DNA from: Cherax quadricarinatus
Lineage: Eukaryota > Arthropoda > Malacostraca > Decapoda > Parastacidae
Direction of reading: 5' to 3'
DNA: 64,000 nt
Assembly (NCBI RefSeq): GCF_038502225.1
Contig: NC_091353.1
Coordinates: 2,497,116-2,561,115, forward strand
In this document: positions 25,101-34,378 of the stretch, piece after piece
Layout: every line of letters starts with the position of its first letter
Position numbering within the stretch: the stretch's first letter is position 1
Made by a program: the position numbers and the translations under genes
The notes under the pieces: model-generated
Told to the model about the DNA's origin: nothing
Seen by the model: the letters and a program-made list of their open reading frames with translations, nothing else
Database searches by the model: none

Positions 25101-27209
25101 ATACAACCACTACAACATGCTACAACACTATACAGCCACTACAACATGCTACAACACTATACAGCCACTACAACATGCTACAACACTATACAGCTGCTAC
25201 AACATGCTACACTATACAACCACTACAACATGCTACAACACTATACAAGCACTACAACATGCTACAACACTATACAGCCACTACAACATGCTACAACACT
25301 ATACAGCCACTACAACATGCTACAACACTATACAGCCACTACAACATGCTACAATACTATACAACCACTACAACATGCTACAACACTATACAAGCACTAC
25401 AACATGCTACAACACTATACAGCCACTACAACATGCTACAACACTATACAGCCACTACAACATTCTACAACACTATACAAGCACTACAACATGCTACAAC
25501 ACTATACAGCCACTACAACATGCTACAACACTATACAACCACTACAACATGCTACAACACTATACAACCACTACAACACTATACAGCCACTACAACATGC
25601 TACAACACTATACAAGCACTACAACATGCTACAACACTATACAACCACTACAACATGCTACAACACTATACAAGCACTACAACATGCTACAACACTATAC
25701 AAGCACTACAACATGCCACAACACTATACAGCCACTACAACACTATACAACCACAACATGCTACAACTCTATACAACTACTACAACATGCTACAACACTA
25801 TACAAGCACTACAACATGCTACAACACTATACAGCTGCTACAACACTATACAAGCACTATAACATGCTACAACACTATACAAGCACTACAACATGCTACA
25901 ACACTATACAACCACTACAACATGCTACAACACTATACAAGCACTACAACATGCTACAACACTATACAACCACTGCAACATGCTACAACACTATACAACC
26001 ACTACAACATGCTACAACACTATACAAGCACTACAACATGCTACAACACTATACAACCACTACAACATGCTACAACACTATACAACCACTACAACATGCT
26101 ACAACACTATACAAGCACTACAACATGCTACAACACTATACAGCCGCTACAACACTATACAACCACTACAACATGCTACAACACTATACAACCACTACAA
26201 CATGCTACAACACTATACAAGCACTACAACATGCTACAACACTATACAAGCACTACAACATGCTACAACACTATACAATCACTACAACATGCTACAACAC
26301 TATACAACCACTACAACATGCTACAACACTATACAACCACTACATGCTACAACACTATACAACCACTACAACATGCTACAACACTATACAACCACTACAA
26401 CATGCTACAACACTATACAACCACTACAACATGCTACAACACTATACAACCACTACAACATGCCAAAACACTATACAAGCACTACAACATGCTACAACAC
26501 TATACAGCCACTACAACATGCTACAACACTATACAAGCACTACAAGATGCTACAACACTATACAAGCACTACAACATGCTACAACACTATACAGCCACTA
26601 CAACACTATACAACCACTACAACATGCTACAAGACTATACATGCACTACAATATGCTACAACACTATACAATCACTACAACATGCTACAACACTATACAT
26701 GCACTACAACATGCTACAACACTATACAATTACAACATGCTACACCACTTTACAACCACTACAACATGCTACAACACTATACAAGCACTACAACATGCTA
26801 CAACACTATACAACCGCTACAACATGCTACAACACTATAAAAGCACTACAACATGCTACAACACTATACAAGCACTACAACATGCTACAACACTATACAA
26901 GCACTACAACATGCTACAACACTATACAATCACTACAACATGCTACAACACTATACATGCACTACAACATGCTACAACACTATACAATCACTACAACATG
27001 CTACAACACTATACATGCACTACAATATGCTACAACACTATACAATCACTACAAGATGCTACAACACTATACATGCACTACAACATGCTACAACAGTATA
27101 CAATTACAACATGCTACACCACTATACAACCACTACTACATGCTACAACACTATACATGCACTACAACTTGCTACAACACTATACAACCGCTACAACATG
27201 CTACAATAC
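19147..27209 (+). repeat. 29-bp satellite, type B, array B2 (about 278 units, 8.06 kb)
   Basis: Units are ACATGCTACA, ACACTATACA and a variable third piece (ACCACTACA, GCCACTACA, AGCACTACA, AACTACTACA and rarer forms). Occasional short units lack CACTACA. Rare marker variants (ACAACAATATAC, CAGCTGC, TATGCAAGCCC) recur with a 1583-1584 bp offset, showing a block duplication (about 19550-20860 and 21133-22443). The strand is very asymmetric: about 10 C to 1 G per unit. The giant forward frames are artefacts of the stop-free unit. It lies in the largest PARPBP intron. Confidence 0.98.
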
Positions 27210-27506
27210 TCTCTGATAATTACACTCTCCGCACACGTACTACCTATAAGAACAATGTGTTTACATGCAGCAATACTGACAAGTTCACTGTTTTAATCAA
27301 TCTCACTGCCGTTTTCTCTCTCCTTCCTTCACTGTATCATTTTCACTGTCTATTGTGCCCAGTTCTTGGCTAACAAATTTGTGGCAGCAATATATTACAT
27401 ATATGATATTGGAAACTAATATTATTTTTCCACAAAAACACTTCCTTAATTGTTAGGGAAAATATGGTATTTGTACCAAGTTTGAAAACACTTCAACCCA
27501 TTTTTT
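27210..27506. other. Non-repetitive intron sequence
   Basis: AT-rich, no motif or gene recognised. Confidence 0.4.
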
Positions 27507-27615
27507 TTATTAACACATCGGCCATTTTCCACCACTGCAGGTGACCCGAAAAAAAGAAACACTTCCATCATCACTCACTCCATCACTGTCTTGCTAGAGG
27601 CATGTCTACACTACT
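27507..27615 (-). mobile_element. RTE 3'-tail fragment
   Basis: Plus strand reads TTATTAACACATCGGCC then TCACTCCATCACTGTCTTGC, the reverse complement of the tail seen at 45300-45390 and 57905-57990. It ends 44 bp from exon f. Confidence 0.7.
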
Positions 27616-27658
27616 TAAAAAATTCTAAATATAAAAGTACTCTCTAATAATGACTCAC

Positions 27659-27807
27659 CTGAAAAGTGAAATGACAGTTGGTATCCTGACTGGTGTTGTA
27701 AACTTGTGTCCGCTATTGTACTGACTTAGGAAATTCTCCCCGAGAGCATCAACAATTCCTTCATCATGTATGTGTCCACTAGCCTCATCACACAAGCGAA
27801 TTAAATG
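27659..27807 (-). CDS. PARPBP: PARPBP-like exon f
   Basis: A 149-bp exon, acceptor AG at 27809-27808, strong donor CAG|GTGAGT at 27659/27658. Phase is 0 in and 2 out. It encodes HLIRLCDEASGHIHDEGIVD, then a segment ending GHKFTTPVRIPTVISLF. Joined to exon g it makes LFRSP, a motif also present in vertebrate PARPBP after a poorly conserved linker. It borders the largest intron (22.6 kb), which holds all the 29-bp satellite DNA. Confidence 0.8.
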
Positions 27808-28278
27808 CTGAAAATTTAGCTTAATATAGTAGGTATCAACTAAATAAATAAAGATTTTTTTTTTTTAACAAAACATATGGTGGAGCTGTCTTGAAGTGCA
27901 AATGTCAGCATAAAGAAGAATACAAGTTCATAATGGCACAACAACGTTTGTGGTGTGTAATGGGTCAGGGTGGGAAGTGATAGCTCAAGGGTGTAGAGGT
28001 TTATATGCAACCAAAAACCAACAATTATGTAGCACTCTGAGATCATTTCTCCTTGAACACAGTATATAAACATGGACAGTAAAAAAAACAATTATAGGAC
28101 TAAAGTATTTGGGTGGAACATTAAAGTCTGCTAACTCAGAATACTCTGCAAGCTTTGATGATCATCGTTGTGTTTTAGAGCAGAGTTAGAGTAGTGTTTA
28201 CTGATGACTTGTACTTACGACGGGCTCTCTGACCAGTATGCATACCTAGATAATGCATATTAGAGCTGATTTCTTCTA
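27808..28278. other. Intron sequence upstream of exon f
   Basis: Contains the polypyrimidine tract and branch region of exon f on the minus strand, then AT-rich DNA with a chance frame at 27840-28091. No element recognised. Confidence 0.4.
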
Positions 28279-28744
28279 CAGTAGACCATCATTTAGCACA
28301 AGTTTATCTGGCACGATTCAGTTTTAGCACGACTGAAGAACTGTGGCGCAATTTTATACAACACTTCATAAAATGGGAGGGGAAAAAATTTTGAGCAAGC
28401 AGTCACCCGATGGATTGGCTGTGGGTTACATCACTGAGTCAAAGGGGGAGACCTACCACCATCCCCCACCACCTTCTGCAACCCCCACCACCCTCCCAGC
28501 CTACATGTGTAGGACAATTCTTTGGGAGCTTGCTGTGTTTGTTTAGATATGTATTTTAATTGCCGTATCTTAAATCTGCCAAGCAATCATGGCACCCAGT
28601 AGGCATACAAGTGTTGCTGAAAGTGGCAAGAAAAGGTATAAGCATTTAGTCTTAGAATTAATGAAGAAAATAGAGATGTTAGAGAAATAGCCAGTGGCCA
28701 TAATGAAGCTCACTTTGTGTACATAAGAATGAGGTAAATATGAG

Positions 28745-28945
28745 TTTATGTGATGATTGACTTACTGACTGATTTACTGACTAACTGATTTACTCACTTG
28801 AATGATTTACTGCCTGACTTACTGATTTACTGACTGACTTGACTGACCCACTGTCTGACTTACTGACTTGACTGATTTACTGACCAACTTACTGACTTGA
28901 CTGATTTACTGGCTGACTGACTTACTGACTTGACTGACCTAACAT
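28745..28945 (+). repeat. TGACTTACTGACT-type simple repeat
   Basis: Degenerate 4-bp (TGAC/TTAC) derived units: TTACTGACTGACTT, GACTGATTTACTG. It fills the deleted core of the outer Tigger. Confidence 0.85.
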
Positions 28946-29727
28946 TAGACTTTTTCACTGAAGAGGACCCTGAAACAGTGTCTAGAGCATCTGATGCCTT
29001 ACCATCAGTTATATAATGTACTGCAGGGTAAAATAGGACAGAAATCCATTACAGAATTTATACACACTCCAGTACAACCATCGACTTCAGTAACAGAACC
29101 TCTACCAACCACCTCAGCCCAGTATGGCCACAGCATAACTCTCCAGTCTCCACAATTATCGACAAACACCAGCACCCACAATTTAAGGTAAGAAATACTA
29201 TTACAAGGGAACCCCAAATATCAGCTGTAATCCGTTCCAGGAGGTCGGCCTAAATTCGAAAAGACCTAAATTCGAAGCAATATTTCCCATAGGAATTAAT
29301 GTAAATATACAATTAATCCATTCCAGACACCCAAAAATAATAAAAAATAATACATTTTGTAAAGTTTAACTATAGTTTTACATACACAAAACAATGATAA
29401 TTACATATAAATGAACATTTAAATCATTATTACATACCTATATTGAAGACTCTTGTTGGCATATGGAAGACAGGAAGGAGGGGAGAGAGAGGAGGAGAGG
29501 TTATGTTTGGAAGGGGAATCCCCCTCCACAATGACTTCAAGTTTCTTACCTTCTTTCGGGTTACTTCCCTTCTTTGTCTTTTAATGGCACTAGGACCAGC
29601 TTGAGTCACTGGACCCCTGTCACACAAAAAAAAAATGTCCAAAGAGGTTTGTTTCTGGCACCTCTTTAACCCTTTGACTGTTGCAACCCCAAATCCTGAG
29701 GTGTCTCCTGGTGTCGAAAAATTTTTG

Positions 29728-29794
<67 letters not shown>
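29728..29794 (+). repeat. 67-bp uninterrupted poly-A tract
   Basis: A homopolymer inside the MITE; related copies have A/T runs of roughly 9-20 at this position. Confidence 0.95.
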
Positions 29795-29796
<2 letters not shown>

Positions 29797-30548
29797 AATT
29801 TTTTCTTATAAAACGATAGAGAATCTTTTCCCGATGGTAATGACACTAAACAAACAAAATTTGATGGAAAACTTACGGAATTATGCTCTCCTGTAGTTAG
29901 CAACCTCAACGATATTTACAAATCGGCAATTTCGCCCACCTTGAGCCCCATTTTCGGGTAATTCCATTGTTCCAGTCGACCAAACTCATAACTATTTTTT
30001 TAGAACTCCATTTGTTCTATCGACTGAGCATAAGAAACTGCCCATTTACTGATTACAACTACCCAATAATGTGGTCAGAAATTTGCAATTTGGCCAATTT
30101 CACACAAATTAAAAAAAATGGCAATTTCAAAATAGGGTCCAGAATGAACAATGCAGACATTCCTGGCTCTAAAATAACATTTTCTTTGTTCATCAGTAAT
30201 GTCTCCAGGCCCCTCTGATATTACTCTTGCTTTCTATTTTGAATTTTTATTCAAACAAAAATTAGAAATTTTCTGTTATGCAGACAACTGCAATATTGTA
30301 ATAACTATAAATAATGTCAACTCATTCATGACTGCATATTAGAATGGCTAGTTGGACATTTATTGGACAATGACATAATTTGTTTACTTTTGAACATCGG
30401 CAAAAATCAAACATTTCCTCTACTTTGAGCTCATTTCAAGGTTCTTTTCATAGTAAAACCAATCAAAATCATGTCTATTTTTATAACATGTTTTCCATTC
30501 TATCGAATGAGACCAAGAAAATGAGAATACAGCTATAAATACTGGAGT

Positions 30549-30603
30549 TTACCTGGAGAGAGTTTCGGGGGTCAACGCCCCCGCGGCCCGGTCTGTGACC
30601 AGG
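30549..30603 (-). mobile_element. 55-bp LINE 3'-end fragment
   Basis: TACCTGGAGAGAGTTTCGGG to CGGTCTGTGACCAGG matches 16009-16063, the 3' terminus of LINE copy 2. It is an extremely 5'-truncated insertion in the MITE. A convincing target duplication was not found. Confidence 0.85.
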
Positions 30604-30828
30604 AAAATACACCACAAAGTCGGCGTTTTAATCCAAAAACACGGTCGGAGTTTTTTTTTCCTCATTATGCACTGCGTGCTGCAGGATTTTTTTTATATGG
30701 TGCACACTGACCACACAAACCCATTCTCACATGTGTGGGCCTACCAGCTTTCTCCTGCTTGATTTGAAGCCACTAGAATTTTTGAGTATATATATACGTC
30801 AAACACGGTGGCTCGTAAGACGTATATA

Positions 30829-31031
30829 CAGTGGACCCCCGCTTAACGATCACCTCCAAATGCGACCAATTATGTAAGTGTATTTATGTAAGTGCGTTTG
30901 TACGTGTATGTTTGGGGGTCTGAAATGGACTAATCTACTTCACAATATTCCTTATGGGAAAAAATTCGGTCAGTACTGGCACCTGAACATACTACTGGAA
31001 TGAAAAAAGTTCGTTAACCGGGGGTCCACTG
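30829..31031 (+). mobile_element. 203-bp Tigger-type MITE, copy 4
   Basis: CAGTGGACCCCCGCTTAACG to CCGGGGGTCCACTG, flanked by TA, close to the end of the piggyBac-type MITE. Confidence 0.85.
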
Positions 31032-31774
31032 TATATGACTGAAACAGTCAAAGAGTTAAGATTTGCCTACAGTGAGCCAAGGTTTTGTCACTGAACATGT
31101 TGCAGATATGGCTTGTTTCAGCTTGGTCAGAGTGATATTTCTCAGCAAAAGCTTGCACCCTACTCCACATTGCACAAATCTCCTTAATCTCTGAAGAAGG
31201 CACCTCCTTCCCTCTCTCTTCCTCCTCCTCTGAAGCAAGTTCCTCAGCTGTGGTCTGTTGCTGTTCCAGTTGAAAGCATTGCAGCTCTTCAGTGGTTAGC
31301 TCTTCCCTGTGGTCCTCCACCAACTCCTTGATTTGTTCTTTCTTTGCCAGGATAGAAGTGACTGTTTATTTGTTTTTGCCATACATCCTGGCAGGCTGGA
31401 GTACATGCACACCACTCTCATATTTTTCAGTAACTTCTTTCTTAAATTCCATCATGTTTCTCACTTTCTCTCACAACTTCCTTTGGGCCCAAGGTGGCTT
31501 ATTTCACAGTCGCACTTAATAAACAAGCACAAAAAACAATGAATTTTAAGGAAATGTTTTGGAAGAATGCGCTGAGTATATGCTCATTCATTGAGACACA
31601 CAGGGAGACTGACTCACCTACGTACATCGTCCTGGCAGAAGGCAGGCTGACGAATCTAATACAGCCGATTTGCAAGGCACCTGCTGAAAAACGAAGCAAA
31701 ATTTTGGCCCAAAAATCAGCCTAAATACGATTCGATCGACAAACCCAGCAGCCAATATTCGGGGTTCCACTGAA

Positions 31775-34090
31775 CAGTGGACCCTCAGTTAACAATATTA
31801 ATCCGTTCCAGAGAGCTTGTCCTTAACCAATTTTATCGTTTTCCGAATTAATTTTCCCCATAAGAAATAATGGAAATCCAATTAATCCATTTCAGACATC
31901 CAAAAGTATTAAACAAAATCATTTTTTAACATGAAATATACATTTCCCTACACAGAAAACAATGATACATGAATAATAAAACAATAATAACATCACACTT
32001 ACCTATATTGAAGACATGGTGATGTATGGAAGATGGGAGGAGAGGAGAGGATGGAGTTTCCAATTGTTTGAAAGGAGAATCCCACTCCATAAAGACTTCA
32101 GATACCAAGTCCTTATCCTGGGTTACTTCCCTCCTTTGTTTTTTAATGCCACTAGGACCAGCTTGAGAGCCACTGGACCCCTGTCGTTCAAAAAAGCTTT
32201 CCAGAGAGGTCTGTTTCTGGCGTAAGTTAGGAACTGTGTTGGGAGACACAAGATAGTCCTTCAATAGGACACTATTATCAGCTCTACGGCTTATTTATCC
32301 AGCACAATTTACCTAATATGACATAATACACAATATTAATAACATGGAAACACGACATATACTCTAGAATGAATAAAATACGTCATCAAGTATGTCACAA
32401 GTGTTGCTGTGTTGTTGTTGGGTGTATAAGGGACACTGAGAGCATAAGCCGTACATAGTGGTGGAGGGAGGTGGCAGCAGAGGCGGTAAAGACAGCGGTG
32501 TTGTCAGTCACCCTACATAACTCCAACAACATTGGAGGAGTTAGGTTTATGGCTTCCTTTTTCTATCGATTAATCACTTAACTTACTTGCTGCAGTTAGC
32601 CGTTTCAGGGTTTCTGATGTACTAGTATGGCTTATGCACCAGGGTTTTTGATGTACTAGTACGCCTAAATTCTAGTGCCCTCAAATCTAGTGAGAGAAAG
32701 CCGGTAGGCCTACATATGAAAGAATGGGTCTATGTGGTCAGTGTGTGCAGTATAAAAAAAAATCCTGCAGCACACAGTGCGTAATGAGAAAAAAAAAACT
32801 TTGACGGTGTTTTTGGTTTAAAACAGCGACTTTGCACTGTATTTTCATATGGTATTTATGATGGTATTCTAGTTTTCCTGGTCTGATTTTATAGAATGGA
32901 AGACATATTACAGAAATTGAGATGATTTTGATTGGTTTTACAATGAAAAGTACCTTGAAATTGAGCTCAAAGTAGCAGAAATCTTTGATTTTTGCCAAAG
33001 TTCAAAAGTAAACAAATCATGCTAAGCATCCAATACACGTCAACTGGTGAGTCTAATATTCTTTCAAAAGTGCGCTGATATTATTTATACCATTTCTACA
33101 CTAATGCAGTAGTCTGCATAACGGTAAATCTTCTATTTTTTGTGAGAATAAAAATTCAAAGTGGAAAGCAAAAGAATGTAAGAGGGGCATGGGATCATGA
33201 CTAATGAACAGAGGAAATGTTATTTTAGTGCCAGGAATGCCTTTCTTGTTTATTCTGGACCCTATTTGGAAATTGGCATCTTTTGAAATTTGTGTGAAAT
33301 TGGCAAAATTACTAAATTCTGACCACTTTACTGGATAGTTGAAATCGGTAAATGGGTGGTTTCTTGAACTCATTCGATAGAATAAATGGAGTTCTAGTAA
33401 AATAGTTATGATTTTTGTCGACTAGTACACTGGAATTGGCCGACAATAGGGCTCAAAGTGGGCGAAATCGCCGATGCGTAAACATCATTGCGACCACTAA
33501 CTTCGCAAGAGCATAATTCCGTAAGTTTTCCATCAAATTTCATACTTTTGGTGTCATTATGATCGGGAAAAGATTCTCTATCTTTTCACAAGAAAAAATA
33601 ATTTTTTTTTTTTTTAAATTTGTCGACCCTGAGAACAAGTCTGGGAAAGGGCCTGTCGACCCTGAAAGGGTTAATGCTACACTTTATCACTGGCTGCTGC
33701 TATAGACTCCTGCTGCTTTAATATACATATTGCAGAATCACTGAAAAAGGCACATTCTCCCCTCTCCCTCACCCCTTTACCAAAGGGCTGACTGGCACTA
33801 GAAGCTTTCTTTGGGCCCATGGTGGCTTATTTAGCAGTTACAAGCACTAAAAACAATGGAATAATACAAAATGTATTGCATGTACACGTGGAATCATCCA
33901 CAGTGGCTTGTAAACAATGGCACACTAGCCACACTGGAGTGGCCGGGCGGCTCAGGACGAGTGGACACGTTCTGGACGAATGTTCTTAACTGAGTCTTTT
34001 ATCGTTACCCGAGCCAATATTTTGACACAAAAACTTATCGGTATCCAATTTTATTGCTATCGGAAGGCATCGTTAACTGATGGTCCACTG
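31775..34090 (-). mobile_element. Inner Tigger-like element 2 (non-autonomous)
   Basis: The ends are CAGTGGACCCTCAGTTAAC and GTTAACTGATGGTCCACTG. A minus-strand C-terminal remnant is at 31926-32264 (QKQTSLESFFERQ, SQAGPSGIKKQRREVT), and a start-region remnant near 33790-33840. The core is replaced by about 320 bp (32260-32580) shared, reversed, with 61310-61660. A piggyBac-type MITE sits at 32595-33674. Confidence 0.78.
32595..33674 (+). mobile_element. piggyBac-type long MITE, about 1.08 kb
   Basis: Left edge TTAGCCGTTTCAGGG (degenerate TTAA), right edge GACCCTGAAAGGGTTAA. Contains TAGGCCTACATATG and AATGGGTCTATGTGG, also present near the left end of the autonomous piggyBac at 34379, and an AAAAAATAATTTTTTT run close to the right end as in that element. 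No coding capacity. Confidence 0.78.
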
Positions 34091-34378
34091 TATTTCTGTT
34101 GCAACTGTAATCTTAAGCAGTAAAAACAACATAATACATCACGACAATAAACTACAATTACATATTCACTTCTATTTTTGTAAGATGTGGAGGCCTAAAA
34201 AAAAGTTGTTTGGCTTTTTTGGAAATCCTAGGAACGTAACCCTATTTTTCCCATAAGTTCTTCAGTTCATCTTACATGGTTTTACCTAACACGACGTTTT
34301 TCAGGAACGTAACTACTGTGTTAAATGACGGTCTATTGTATTCTGTTTATTACAATAGTACACTATTGTGTAAACATT

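Larger units (their letters stand above)
29666..31059 (-). mobile_element. piggyBac-type long MITE (reverse), with two nested insertions
   Basis: TTAA at both edges; the ends are CCCTTTGACTG and CAGTCAAAGAG. It is the reverse of the copy at 62028-63106. It carries a 67-bp poly-A run (29728-29794) where relatives have a short A/T run, a 55-bp LINE tail (30549-30603) and a 203-bp MITE (30829-31031). Confidence 0.8.
29214..31772 (-). mobile_element. Inner Tigger-like element 1 (non-autonomous)
   Basis: Left end CAAGGGAACCCCAAATATC preceded by TA, right end ATATTCGGGGTTCCACTG. Minus-strand remnants: transposase C-terminus (CQKQTSLDIFF, TQAGPSAIKRQRREVT at 29440-29680), a region with EELTTEELQ and KEICAMWSRVQAFAEKYH at 31048-31323, and the start region near 31440-31500. 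The DDE core is deleted, and a piggyBac-type MITE is inserted at 29666-31059. Confidence 0.75.
28279..34338 (+). mobile_element. Outer Tigger-like element of a nested stack
   Basis: Left end CAGTAGACCATCATTTAGCA and right end AAATGACGGTCTATTG, each beside TA. Near 28590 is a transposase-start remnant (MAPSRHTSVAESGKKR), and at 28940-29190 a C-terminal-like segment. The middle is replaced by a TGACTGACT repeat. Two further Tigger elements (29214-31772 and 31775-34090) lie back to back inside it. Confidence 0.65.
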
